In this document: positions 1 to 8,293 of the stretch, piece by piece
How the letters are laid out: each line of letters opens with the position of its first letter
How positions within the stretch are numbered: position 1 is the first letter of the stretch
Source: JALZHR01 sp036389695
GTDB lineage: Bacteria > Acidobacteriota > Blastocatellia > Pyrinomonadales > Pyrinomonadaceae
DNA: 24,606 bases
Direction: 5' to 3'
Assembly (NCBI GenBank): GCA_036389695.1
Contig: DASVWG010000405.1
Location: forward strand, 1 to 24,606
Made by a program: the position numbers and the translations under genes
Notes under the pieces: generated by a model
Seen by the model: only the letters and a program-made list of their open reading frames with translations
The model's database searches: none
What the model was told of the DNA's origin: nothing

Positions 1-387
1 CACCACTGAGGAAAACAGTTTTCTCAAGAATTTTCGCTAGTCTTTAGAAGGCTAATGAAAATTTGGCGTTAATATATTTAACGTGCCTTGCGACATAAGC
101 GTAAGTTGCCGCTTTCAAGTAATTTAGCGGTCATACGAAAAGTCAAAAGCGCTTCATTGATAATTAGTCGCCATAGCTGGCAGCGCAAATTAGCAACAAA
201 AATAGCGTCTGAATTTTCTTCTCACTCGTATATGAAAAAAATCAGCAAAAGCTTACAGTTTTTTATTTTTGGTAGGAGAAAGTCGGATGCGCGGTCTATG
301 ATTCGTTGTCCGGCAGAGAAATATATTGGCGCCGAAAATTTCTCTTGAATGAATCCAATTGTCGTCGTTTTTCTTTCGATAAAAAAA
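1..387. other. Intergenic/edge region without a convincing gene
   Basis: No open frame here has a ribosome binding site or a recognisable protein. The frames present are short and overlap the end of the GGDEF-EAL gene in antisense. The only structure I see is a small perfect palindrome, CGTTAATATATTTAACG, at 67-83 (6-bp arms, 5-nt spacer), which could be an operator for a gene outside the window. The region is more AT-rich than the coding sequence to its right, as expected for a spacer. Confidence 0.5.
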
Positions 388-2889
388 TCATTGCAGCGTC
401 GAGACGACCGAGATTTCTTCCATCGGCGGCAGCGGCATCGGCGGGCGGTTTTTCTCGCGGAAATAATCTCTGGCTTCTTCAAATTTCATCGCCTTGCCGA
501 AAAAGTAGCCTTGCGCGCCTTCGCAGTTTAAATCTTTGAGCTGGTTGTATTGCGCTTCGGTTTCGACGCCTTCGGCGATGACCTTCATGCGCAGGCTGCG
601 CGCCAGCATCATCACCGTCTGCACGATTTCGATATTTTGCCCGTTTTCCTTAATCGGGCTGATAAACGAGCGGTCGATTTTCAGCGTCGTAATCGGAAAC
701 TGCGTCAAATAATGCAGGTTCGAATAGCCGGTGCCGAAGTCGTCGATGTTGATTTCGATGCCGATGTCGCACAACTGGCGCAGGACTTCAATCGCCGTTT
801 CGGTGTGTTCCAGAAAAACCGATTCGGTAATTTCCAGCTTCAGATTTTGCGGGCTGAAGTTTGTCTCTTCGAGAATTTGTTTGATGTTTTCGGCGAGTTT
901 TAACTGGGCAAATTGCTTGCAGGAAATATTGACGCTCAGGACGAACGAATCGGCTTCCGGCGCGGATTGCTGCAGCAGACAGCCTTCCTGGCAGGCGCGG
1001 CGCAAAATTTGTTCGCCGAGCGCGTCAATCACGCCGATTTCTTCGGCTAAAGGAATAAATCTGCTCGGCGGAATCATTCCCAGAGTTTTGTGTTCCCAAC
1101 GCGCGAGCGCTTCGAAGCCTTCGATTTTATCGGTTTCAAACGAGTAAATCGGTTGATAATAAACGTCGAACTCCTGTTTTTCAATCGCGTGTCGCAAATC
1201 GGTTTCAATCTGCAAAGTTTCTTTCACGGCGTCGCGCATATGCTGCGTGAAAGTTTCGTGGCGGGCTTTTCCGGCGCGTTTCGCCTGGTACATCGCGATG
1301 TCTGCGTCGCGCATCACGTCTTCCGGCTTCGTGTATTTATCCGAAGCGTGCAGAATGCCGATGCTGGCGGAACTGAAAATTTCGTGACCGCTTAAATTGA
1401 AAGGACTGAGGAATTTTTCGCGGATGCGCTCGGCGATGCGGACGACTTCGCGCGGCTCGTATCTGCCTTCGACCAGAATCGTAAATTCGTCGCCGCCGAG
1501 ACGCGCGACCATATCCGACGGGCGCAGGCATTCGCGCAGGCGGTCGGCGATGCCGATTAATAGCTCGTCGCCGATTTGATGACCGAGACTGTCATTGACG
1601 ATTTTGAAACGGTCGAGGTCGATGAAAAGAACGCTGACCTTATGCGCCGGATTATCGAAGGATTTTTCCAGAGCCTGTTCGAGCCGCGCCATAAAATACG
1701 CGCGATTCGGCAAGCCCGTCAGCGCGTCGTGCGTGGCTTTATACTGAAGCTGTTCTTCCGCCAGTTTTTTGGCGGTGATGTCCTGAATCTGGAAGATTAA
1801 ATTCGGGCGCTCGGCTTTGTGGTCGCTGGTGGCGGAAACGCTCCACGAAACCCAGACGATTTCGCCGCGCTTGTTCACATAACGCTGTTCGAGCTGGCAG
1901 GCGGGAACTTTGCCGGTCATCAATTCGTGCAGCTTGACGAGCGTGCTGCCCAAATCGTCTTCGTAAATCATCGATTGAAACTCGGTGGCGAGAAATTCTT
2001 CTTCCGTGTAGCCCAAAATTTCCGAAAGCGCTTTGTTGACTTTCAGCCATTTGCCGTCGGGCGAAACGATGCCGATGCCGATGGGCGCGTAGGTAAACGC
2101 GCTACGGAAGCGTTCTTCGGATTCGGAGAGCGCGCGCGATTGTTCTTCCAGAATCAAGGCGTGCTGTTCGGCTTGCTCGGCTTGCGAAAGCGACATCTCC
2201 ACGTTTTTCAGATACATCCGGTAAGTCAGGTATATGAAAACGATAATCGGCGCGGCGGCGATAATCACGCCGAAACCGATGACAAAAACCAATTCGGCTA
2301 AAATTCCGGCGGCAATCGCGCCGACGAAATACGTCACGGAAGTCCACAGATAATGCGTCTTCCACGTTTCCCACCACGGTTTTCCGCTTTTCAAAGCGCC
2401 GTAAATCGAGGCTAAACCGGAATTGAAAACAAACTGCACGAGCGCCATCACCGACAGCGAAATAGCCAGATTAGTGTGCGCTTCTTCGTGAATAACCTTC
2501 GAGCCGTCAATCTCGAACACCCGCAAAACCGAAACGACAAACGTCGTCGAGCAAGCCAGCAGCGCGGCGTTAAAGAAAACCGAGATTTTTTTCTTGCAGA
2601 AGCGCCACGAAGAGAAAAAAGCCTCGACCGCCGAAAGAATAATCGCCGCTTCGCCGCCGAAAAGCAGAATCGCGAGGAAAATAAACGTGTCGGAAACGGC
2701 GATGTGCGATTTGAAGCGCGGAATCTGAATCGAGATGCGCGAGCCGAAGGCGATGGTCAAAAGGGAAAGAAAGACGAATTGCAGCGAGAGCTTTTCCGGC
2801 GGAAAGGTGAACAATGCGATGGCTAAACACAGCGCCCCCAAGCCAATGATAGCCAGCATATACTGTCTTGTAGTTTTTTGAGAATCCAT
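388..2889 (-). CDS. Membrane-bound PAS-GGDEF-EAL cyclic-di-GMP enzyme
   Basis: 833 aa bifunctional cyclic-di-GMP signalling protein of the inner membrane. Residues about 10-225 form a multi-pass membrane sensor of roughly 7-8 hydrophobic segments, resembling a MASE-type input. A short linker follows, then a PAS domain (about 258-375). The GGDEF domain (about 385-545) has an intact GGDEF at 465-469 and an I-site RPSD at 456-459, five residues before it. The EAL domain (about 560-810) has EAL at 593-595, and the metal and catalytic residues look complete: N654, E686, D716-D717 in IDDFGTG, K737 and E773. Both cyclase and phosphodiesterase chemistry are therefore possible. Which dominates cannot be read from sequence. 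The tail (about 813-833) is proline-rich. It lies downstream of the GNAT gene, separated by a hairpin, so is probably transcribed on its own. I see no strong ribosome binding site before the ATG. Confidence 0.95.
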   Translation of the reverse strand: MDSQKTTRQYMLAIIGLGALCLAIALFTFPPEKLSLQFVFLSLLTIAFGSRISIQIPRFKSHIAVSDTFIFLAILLFGGEAAIILSAVEAFFSSWRFCKKKISVFFNAALLACSTTFVVSVLRVFEIDGSKVIHEEAHTNLAISLSVMALVQFVFNSGLASIYGALKSGKPWWETWKTHYLWTSVTYFVGAIAAGILAELVFVIGFGVIIAAAPIIVFIYLTYRMYLKNVEMSLSQAEQAEQHALILEEQSRALSESEERFRSAFTYAPIGIGIVSPDGKWLKVNKALSEILGYTEEEFLATEFQSMIYEDDLGSTLVKLHELMTGKVPACQLEQRYVNKRGEIVWVSWSVSATSDHKAERPNLIFQIQDITAKKLAEEQLQYKATHDALTGLPNRAYFMARLEQALEKSFDNPAHKVSVLFIDLDRFKIVNDSLGHQIGDELLIGIADRLRECLRPSDMVARLGGDEFTILVEGRYEPREVVRIAERIREKFLSPFNLSGHEIFSSASIGILHASDKYTKPEDVMRDADIAMYQAKRAGKARHETFTQHMRDAVKETLQIETDLRHAIEKQEFDVYYQPIYSFETDKIEGFEALARWEHKTLGMIPPSRFIPLAEEIGVIDALGEQILRRACQEGCLLQQSAPEADSFVLSVNISCKQFAQLKLAENIKQILEETNFSPQNLKLEITESVFLEHTETAIEVLRQLCDIGIEINIDDFGTGYSNLHYLTQFPITTLKIDRSFISPIKENGQNIEIVQTVMMLARSLRMKVIAEGVETEAQYNQLKDLNCEGAQGYFFGKAMKFEEARDYFREKNRPPMPLPPMEEISVVSTLQ

Positions 2890-3003
2890 ATACAGTTTGA
2901 AACTTTCAGAAAATCGGGGGAAGTTTCATAATGGGCGGGAGTGTTGCTTTGAATTTCGCGGAAGCCGTCAAATCGCTGGAGTTGGTGCTTCAAATGATTA
3001 ATG

Positions 3004-3030
3004 CGGAAGGCTTTAATAAGAAGCCTTCCG
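3004..3030 (-). terminator. Hairpin after the GNAT gene
   Basis: Perfect 10-bp inverted repeat, CGGAAGGCTT (3004-3013) and AAGCCTTCCG (3021-3030), with a 7-nt loop. It starts 46 bp past the GNAT stop codon on the minus strand. The sequence following on that strand is AT-rich but lacks a clean T-run. It may be a weak terminator or a 3'-end stabilising hairpin. Confidence 0.5.
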
Positions 3031-3075
3031 ATAATTATAAGCAATAACAAATTTTTTGTCTATAGTTTTTCTTTG

Positions 3076-3984
3076 TTAAACAAAAATCGTCGTGCAGCTG
3101 TCTTTTGATTTGAACCCGGCTTTCAAGTAAGCGGAATGTGCCTCCTTAAAATCGACGTTGCTCAGTAAACACACGTGTTTCACGCGGCTTAGAAGCAGAC
3201 GGCTTAATTGTGATAAACATTTCGGACCTGTTCCTTTGCCGCGCTCTTCGGGCGCGACATAGATGCCTTCCAGATAAATCGCCTCGGCGGTTTCGGCGAC
3301 AATATCGGCTTTGAAAAGAAGTTTGCCGCCGCCGAAGACGACAAAAGTTCTTTCCTGCCGGATGCGGCGCAGAGTTCTCTGCAAAAAACCTTCGCGGTCT
3401 TTTTCCAGAGGATTGACGCCGCTTTCCATCAGAGCGATTTCGGCGTGCGCTTCGGCAATTTCGAGCAATTCGTCTTCGCTTGCCAATCTCAAATCTTCGG
3501 TTGTTTCTTGAACCATAACGGGAAAGCTGATTTCAAATAATAATTCGTTGCAGACAAGGCGCGGCTGCCGCGCGCCGCCGGAATAATACTGCCAGAACGA
3601 TTCGGCGTTCGTGCCGTCCGACATAATAATGTGAACCGGCGTTTCGGAGTTTCGGGCGACAAAAGCGAAAGCCTTCAGCGAATCTTCCGTGCGCGCCTCG
3701 ACCAGCGTCGTGTGCCCTATCAGCGCGACGCCTTCGAGATTTCCCGCGTCGCCGCGGAAGCCGTAGAAGATGCCGCGATTGAGCGAGCTGACCAGTCCGT
3801 TATCGTTGATAAAGCTCGTCATCACGATAGTGTGAACCGGGCGCTCCGCCAGAAAGGCGAGCACTTCGGCGGTGTCCGCGTCGCCGAGCTCGCCGACGCG
3901 CGTCATATCGGGCGCGAGGGCGAAGCCGATTCGACCGGCAGGCACACTTTGGACTGAATGTCTGTTAGCAATCTGGTATGACAT
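3076..3984 (-). CDS. GNAT-family N-acetyltransferase (two-domain)
   Basis: 302 aa. The C-terminal part (about 160-302) is a GNAT fold. Motif A, the acetyl-CoA pyrophosphate loop, is seen as EERGKGTGPKCLSQL (246-260) after a predicted strand YLEGIYVAPE, and motif B as HSAYLKAGF (283-291). The N-terminal about 150 residues do not match the GNAT core and resemble the extra N-terminal domain of DUF4081-type acetyltransferases. The acceptor substrate is unknown. AAGGAAAAC precedes the ATG as ribosome binding site. The gene begins 49 bp after the stop of the S8 protease on the same strand, with no hairpin between, so the two may be co-transcribed. No signal peptide, so cytoplasmic. Confidence 0.85.
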   Translation of the reverse strand: MSYQIANRHSVQSVPAGRIGFALAPDMTRVGELGDADTAEVLAFLAERPVHTIVMTSFINDNGLVSSLNRGIFYGFRGDAGNLEGVALIGHTTLVEARTEDSLKAFAFVARNSETPVHIIMSDGTNAESFWQYYSGGARQPRLVCNELLFEISFPVMVQETTEDLRLASEDELLEIAEAHAEIALMESGVNPLEKDREGFLQRTLRRIRQERTFVVFGGGKLLFKADIVAETAEAIYLEGIYVAPEERGKGTGPKCLSQLSRLLLSRVKHVCLLSNVDFKEAHSAYLKAGFKSKDSCTTIFV

Positions 3985-4033
3985 TAGTTTTCCTTAAATT
4001 AAATTTTTTAGATTTTTTTTGTTTGTGGAACTA

Positions 4034-6586
4034 CTACTGCATACCGGGCGTGTTGTCGCCGTTTGCCGTGATAGAGTTGCTCATTGCCTGTGTGCTGTCG
4101 CTGATAAGCACGCCGTCGCTAATCAAAACGCCGTCGCTGATTAAAACGCCGTCGCTGATTAAAACGCCGTCGCTGATAAGCACGCCGTCGCTGATTAGAA
4201 CGCCGAGAGGACAATAAACCGCTCCGCTGCCGAGCGCGCCGCCATTGCTGGTTATCACGTTCGGCGATGCCGTCAAGCCCGTGGAGAAGTTTGTCTCGTT
4301 TAAAGAAGCGATGCCGTCCGAGATAAGAACGCCGTCGCTGAAAGTTTTTCCTAAATCGTAAACATCCTGATATTTCGAAGTCAGATTTTGTCCGGCGACA
4401 AAACCGTGATTTGTGGTAATAATCTGCGACCAGACAAAGCTCGTGCCGCCGATTGAAGAAGTCGTCGCCGGCATCACCCAGCCGGTCGGAACGATGCTGG
4501 TTCCGTTGGCGGCGGTTTGAAAATTCAAATCGTTGCGCATCGAGTTTAGCAGTCTGATTGCGCCTTCGACGTTAAGCTGCCCCGCGCCCTGCTCGAACAT
4601 ATTTTCTCCGGCAAGCGGCTGCGCCGTATATTGGAGAATCATCTTGACCATATTCGGCGTCAGATTCGGATTATCCTGCAAAAGCAGAGCCGCCGCGCCC
4701 GCTACGACCGGAGTCGACATCGACGTTCCGCTCAGATTCATCAAAGCGTCGGTCGCGCCGAGCGTGCTCAAAAGCGGGTCGCTCAGAGCGGAAACCTGGC
4801 TGCCCAATAAATTATTTGCGGATTTGTAGGAAATCAGTTTGTTGCCGGGCGCGACCAAATCCGGTTTAATCAGATTGTCAAAGCGGCGGACGCCGTTAGC
4901 GTCGGTATAAAACGAGCGTGTCGGACCGCGCGAGCTGAACGAGGTGACGACGTCGTCGTTTCGCGCGTTCGTGCCGAGCGTGTTGGTCGCGCCGACCGTA
5001 ATAACATACGGGCTGTTGCCGGGCGAGTGAATGCGTCCGTACGCTATGCTTCCAAGGCTGTTTTTTCCAAGATTTCCAGCAGCCGCCACAACGACGATAC
5101 CGGCGCTGACCAGTTCGTGAACTTTGCGGCAAACCGGGTCATTCGTATACGTATCGACGGCGGTCGAGCCGAGACTTAAATTGACGACGCGAATGTTATA
5201 AGTCGCTTTGTTTTGCAGAATCCAGTTCAGACCGTTCAAAAGCCACGACGTTTGACCGCTTCCGTTGTCGCTCAAAACCTTGACGCTGATGATATTCGCA
5301 TTCGGCGCGACGCCTCTGTATGCGCCGTTGCTGACAGCGGAGCTGCCGACGGCGAGACCGGCGACGTGCGTTCCGTGACCGTAATTATCGGCGGTTGCCG
5401 CCGTATCGGCGCTTGTAAAGTTGACGTTCGCCACGATGCGCGAAGCGCCGTTGGTAGTTTTAAAACCTTTGTGGTCGGCGTAGATGCCCGAATCGACAAT
5501 CGCCACGCCGACGCCGTTTCCGTTCAGCGTGTAAGCCGCGCGCGTCGGCGTCGCCGCCTGCGAGCGGGTTAAAGTCGTGCCGGTCGTATCTTCGACGTGA
5601 CCGGACATCTGAACCTCGCGGTCGGGCGACATATAATTAATCAAACCGCTCTGCGAAAGCTGATTGACCGTGCTCAAAGGCAGATTGACGACCATCATAT
5701 TGCTGTCGCCGATGCGGTCATTGATGCGCGCTTTGCCCTGCGCCAGCAGCGTTCTTAAAACGGAATTGTCGGCGTCTTTGGCTTGCAGAATAACGTCGAC
5801 GCGTTTGCTGCCCGAAGCGTCTTCCGCCATCATCGCGCGCAAATCCGGCGAAACGTTGTCGCCGCGAAATTCGTCGCCCTGAAAATCATTGGAAGCTTTT
5901 TCGCCGCCGAAAATCGTCTTGTTCTGATTGATAAAAACCGGCGTAAACAGCGCCGAAAGCTCGGCGTGCTTTTCGATTTTTTCCAAATAAGCCGCTTTCG
6001 AGCCGCCGCCGATAATGCTGATTTTGCCTTGCTGCAAAGCCGTCGTTAATTTTTCCCAAACTTCCGGGTTGCCGGCAAAACCGTCAATGCCGTCAACAAA
6101 TAAAATGATGTTATCCTGCGCGGCAAGCTCGCCGACGATGGATTCAATCGCGGTCGCGGCTTTCGCATTCGTGTCGGCATCGGAAAAAAGTTTTCCGGTT
6201 TCGAGCTTCAGCACGCGTTTGCCCGACAGGGAAGCGGGCACGCCGCCTTTCGCTATCCGCAGCGCCAGATGCTCGACCACGAGTTCCTGATATTCGCCGG
6301 TTTCGTCCAAAACGATTGGCTGGCGCGCGTCGCCGCCCGTCAGAATCCGGACGAGCTGGCTGACTTCGCGCTCAAAATTCACATTTTGATTTAATCTGTT
6401 TTCGCGCGCCAGGCGGGTCAAATCCGAAGTATATTTATTCAGTGTCGGAGCATTAAGGATTTTGGAAACCTTACTTTCATCTTTCGGATTCGAATAAACG
6501 CCGATGACATTAACGAAAATCAAAGAGAGCAGGAGCAGTCTCGAAATTTCTCTCATCAATTTTACATTAAATTTTTGTGACATCAT
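4034..6586 (-). CDS. Exported S8 (subtilisin-like) protease with a degenerate Clp/AAA+-like N-domain
   Basis: 850 aa. An N-terminal signal-like segment (about 14-31) indicates export. Residues about 70-222 read like the first AAA+ module of ClpB: IVLDETGE stands where the Walker A loop should be, GGVPASLSGKRVL (114-126) matches the Clp VP..L.G.RVL stretch, IILFVDG (160-166) matches Walker B, and IEKHAELSALFTPVF (204-218) matches the region after sensor 1. The P-loop GKT and the Walker B glutamate are lost. About 260-325 looks like an I9-type inhibitory propeptide. The catalytic domain has D365 (VAIVDSG), H404 (HGTHVAG), oxyanion N505 (AAAGN) and S622 (GTSMSTP), so it should be active. The C-terminus holds six tandem GVLISD units (795-830). 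The gene opens with ATGATG. A sigma-54-type promoter lies about 80 bp upstream. Confidence 0.95.
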   Translation of the reverse strand: MMSQKFNVKLMREISRLLLLSLIFVNVIGVYSNPKDESKVSKILNAPTLNKYTSDLTRLARENRLNQNVNFEREVSQLVRILTGGDARQPIVLDETGEYQELVVEHLALRIAKGGVPASLSGKRVLKLETGKLFSDADTNAKAATAIESIVGELAAQDNIILFVDGIDGFAGNPEVWEKLTTALQQGKISIIGGGSKAAYLEKIEKHAELSALFTPVFINQNKTIFGGEKASNDFQGDEFRGDNVSPDLRAMMAEDASGSKRVDVILQAKDADNSVLRTLLAQGKARINDRIGDSNMMVVNLPLSTVNQLSQSGLINYMSPDREVQMSGHVEDTTGTTLTRSQAATPTRAAYTLNGNGVGVAIVDSGIYADHKGFKTTNGASRIVANVNFTSADTAATADNYGHGTHVAGLAVGSSAVSNGAYRGVAPNANIISVKVLSDNGSGQTSWLLNGLNWILQNKATYNIRVVNLSLGSTAVDTYTNDPVCRKVHELVSAGIVVVAAAGNLGKNSLGSIAYGRIHSPGNSPYVITVGATNTLGTNARNDDVVTSFSSRGPTRSFYTDANGVRRFDNLIKPDLVAPGNKLISYKSANNLLGSQVSALSDPLLSTLGATDALMNLSGTSMSTPVVAGAAALLLQDNPNLTPNMVKMILQYTAQPLAGENMFEQGAGQLNVEGAIRLLNSMRNDLNFQTAANGTSIVPTGWVMPATTSSIGGTSFVWSQIITTNHGFVAGQNLTSKYQDVYDLGKTFSDGVLISDGIASLNETNFSTGLTASPNVITSNGGALGSGAVYCPLGVLISDGVLISDGVLISDGVLISDGVLISDGVLISDSTQAMSNSITANGDNTPGMQ
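4097..4204 (-). repeat. 18-bp tandem repeat encoding GVLISD, six copies
   Basis: Six in-frame copies of an 18-bp unit encode GVLISD six times at the C-terminus of the S8 protease. Related single units occur upstream at residues 751-757 (DGVLISD). The DNA copies differ at third codon positions (for example ATTAAAAC versus ATAAGCAC on the plus strand), so the peptide is better conserved than the DNA. Confidence 0.9.
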
Positions 6587-6662
6587 TTTAAGTTACCTAC
6601 TTTAAAAGGAAGAAGTTTGTGTTGCTGCGGAAAAATACCCGCAATCGGTCGGGGAACCTATT

Positions 6663-6679
6663 GGCAATGACCGTGCCAA
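6663..6679 (-). promoter_or_regulatory. Sigma-54 (RpoN) type promoter of the S8 protease
   Basis: On the minus strand the sequence reads TTGGCACGGTCATTGCC. It matches the RpoN consensus TGGCACG-N4-TTGC at every fixed base, including the GG (-24) and GC (-12) pairs at the right spacing. The predicted start near 6652 gives a leader of about 65 nt to the ATG at 6586. No enhancer-binding-protein site could be identified. Sequence match only. Confidence 0.55.
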
Positions 6680-6810
6680 ATCTTTTAATAAAGCTAAATG
6701 ATTGAAAAATCAGTAGTTTATTTAATTCGTGAAAAGAAATGTCGATTCGATGAATGAGAGAAAGCAATCAATATGAAATATTCAATCCGGTCAATCTGAC
6801 CGATTGAGGC

Positions 6811-6840
6811 GAAAAAAAAGGCTGTGCGATTTGCACAGCC
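6811..6840 (-). terminator. Rho-independent terminator
   Basis: Minus strand: GGCTGTGC, loop AAATC, GCACAGCC, followed directly by eight T. Perfect 8-bp GC-rich stem plus T-run. It ends the candidate small RNA, or any read-through from malate dehydrogenase. Confidence 0.85.
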
Positions 6841-6952
6841 AAAGGGAAGAACGAGCAGTTTTCAGTTAGCCATTGGGGAAAGTGTTGACTTGAAAAATCC
6901 AATTGATTCAAACAAACAGCATCGGCTGCGTCAGGAGAGAAAGCAGCCGCTC
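6811..6952 (-). ncRNA. Candidate small RNA ending in a strong terminator
   Basis: A minus-strand segment between malate dehydrogenase and the protease has all the parts of an independent small transcript. There is a sigma-54-like element at 6961-6977, a 7-bp hairpin (CGGCTGC/GCAGCCG, 6923-6929 with 6943-6949) near the expected 5' end, about 80 nt of unstructured sequence, and a textbook Rho-independent terminator at 6811-6840. Malate dehydrogenase has its own terminator at 7075-7170, so this second terminator is otherwise unexplained. No convincing ORF lies inside. Start and function are inferred. Confidence 0.3.
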
Positions 6953-6960
6953 GTTTATTA

Positions 6961-6977
6961 ATCAATCCGCGTGCCAA
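6961..6977 (-). promoter_or_regulatory. Sigma-54-like element, imperfect
   Basis: Minus strand TTGGCACGCGGATTGAT. The -24 half is a full match to TGGCACG and the spacing is right, but the -12 half reads TTGA instead of TTGC. Loss of that C usually weakens RpoN promoters. Its position about 10 nt before the candidate small RNA, and its similarity to the perfect site at 6663-6679, are the reasons to list it. Confidence 0.25.
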
Positions 6978-7074
6978 TCAGCTAAGTGTTGAAATATTTA
7001 GGATTATTAAGAATTGGTAAAATCTGCGGCGGTCATTCTGAAAGAATTTGATTTTCAATTTGAATGAATCGGTC

Positions 7075-7170
7075 AAAAAAGTGAAAAAGTGGAAAAGTGA
7101 AAAGGTGAAAAAGCGACCGTTATTTTTCGACGGTAAACTTTTTCACCTTTTCACTCTTTCACTTTTTCAC
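7075..7170 (-). terminator. Long-hairpin terminator of malate dehydrogenase
   Basis: Two 33-nt arms (7081-7113 and 7138-7170) are complementary at all but two positions. Each arm is made of degenerate GTGAAAA units. The loop is 24 nt. On the minus strand the hairpin is followed at once by six T (7080-7075), and it begins 10 bp past the malate dehydrogenase stop codon. Confidence 0.8.
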
Positions 7171-7179
7171 TTTCGCGGC

Positions 7180-8112
7180 TTAGATGCCGAGAACGTCAAT
7201 CAATTCCTGCACCGCGCCCGCGCTCTTTTGCAGCGCCGCGCGTTCTTCGTTGGTCAGCGAGATTTCGATGATTTGCTCGACGCCGTTTCTGCCCAATTTC
7301 ACCGGCACGCCGACAAACAGATTGTTGATGCCGTATTCGCCTTCGAGATAGACGGCGCACGGCAGGATTTTCTTTTTGTCTTTCAAAATCGCTTCCGCCA
7401 TTTCGACCGCGCCCAAGCTTGGCGCGTAATAAGCCGAGCCGGTTTTCAACAAGCCGACGATTTCCGCGCCGCCGTTTGCCGTGCGCTTGACGATGGCTTC
7501 GATTTGTTCCTGCGGCAAAAGCTCCGTAATCGGGATTCCGGCGCAGGTCGAATAACGCGGCAGCGGAACCATCGTGTCGCCGTGTCCGCCCAAAACGAAA
7601 GCCGTCACGTTTTCGACCGACACATTCAAAGCTTCCGCCAGAAAACAGCGCATCCGCGCCGCGTCCAGAACGCCAGCCATGCCCATCACGCGATTTTTCG
7701 GAAAGCCCGAACGTTTAAAAGCGACCTGCGTCATCGCGTCGAGCGGGTTGGAGACGACGATGATAAAAGCGTCGGGCGAAAATTTCGCGACCTGGTCGGT
7801 GACGTTGCCGACGATGTCCGAATTCGTTTTCAGAAGGTCGTCGCGGCTCATTCCGGGTTTGCGCGGCAGTCCGGCGGTGATGATAACCACGTCGGAACCG
7901 GCGGTTTCTTCATAAGAATTCGCGCCGATTAGTTTGACGTCGAAGCCGTCAATCGGCGCGGCTTGCGCCAAATCCAGAGATTTTCCCTGCGGCGTTCCCT
8001 CGACGATATCCACCAGAACCACGTCCGCCAGCTCCTTGCTGGCAATCCAATGCGCGGCGGTCGCGCCGACATTGCCCGCGCCGACAACCGTAACTTTATT
8101 ACGTCTAAGCAT
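7180..8112 (-). CDS. mdh: Malate dehydrogenase (LDH-like type)
   Basis: 310 aa. Catalyses NAD-dependent interconversion of malate and oxaloacetate in the TCA cycle, in the cytoplasm. The Rossmann nucleotide loop is GAGNVG (11-16), and D35 at the end of the second strand binds the NAD ribose, so NAD rather than NADP is expected. The substrate loop GLPRKPGMSR (81-90) carries Arg at 84 and 90. R84 is the residue that distinguishes malate from lactate dehydrogenases in this family. N122, D150/R153 and the catalytic H177 in GGHGD are all present. Length fits the family. GAGGAA sits 6 bp before the ATG as ribosome binding site. It stands alone, with its own strong terminator, and is followed by the candidate small RNA. 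Confidence 0.97.
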   Translation of the reverse strand: MLRRNKVTVVGAGNVGATAAHWIASKELADVVLVDIVEGTPQGKSLDLAQAAPIDGFDVKLIGANSYEETAGSDVVIITAGLPRKPGMSRDDLLKTNSDIVGNVTDQVAKFSPDAFIIVVSNPLDAMTQVAFKRSGFPKNRVMGMAGVLDAARMRCFLAEALNVSVENVTAFVLGGHGDTMVPLPRYSTCAGIPITELLPQEQIEAIVKRTANGGAEIVGLLKTGSAYYAPSLGAVEMAEAILKDKKKILPCAVYLEGEYGINNLFVGVPVKLGRNGVEQIIEISLTNEERAALQKSAGAVQELIDVLGI

Positions 8113-8293
8113 CTTTATTCCTCACTGTTTGAAATTAAATGTGTTTGATAAAAAGTTATTTTGTCACGGTTGAAGGCAAACGGCAAATTCGGTTTTTCTC
8201 AAAAATCTATCGAAAACCTTCGACGCTCAAAGAGATTTTTTCGCGTCGAAAGCGCCCGACGCTTTGTCAAACGCGAATGTTCGACGGTCGAAA

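Noticed and set aside
88..348. 86-codon plus-strand frame at the left edge
   Set aside because: No ribosome binding site, no recognisable domain, and composition like random AT-rich sequence.
4097..4204. CRISPR array
   Set aside because: Units are 18 bp, directly abutting, without spacers, and in frame within the protease gene. The 21-bp array at 8294-8430 also lacks spacers.
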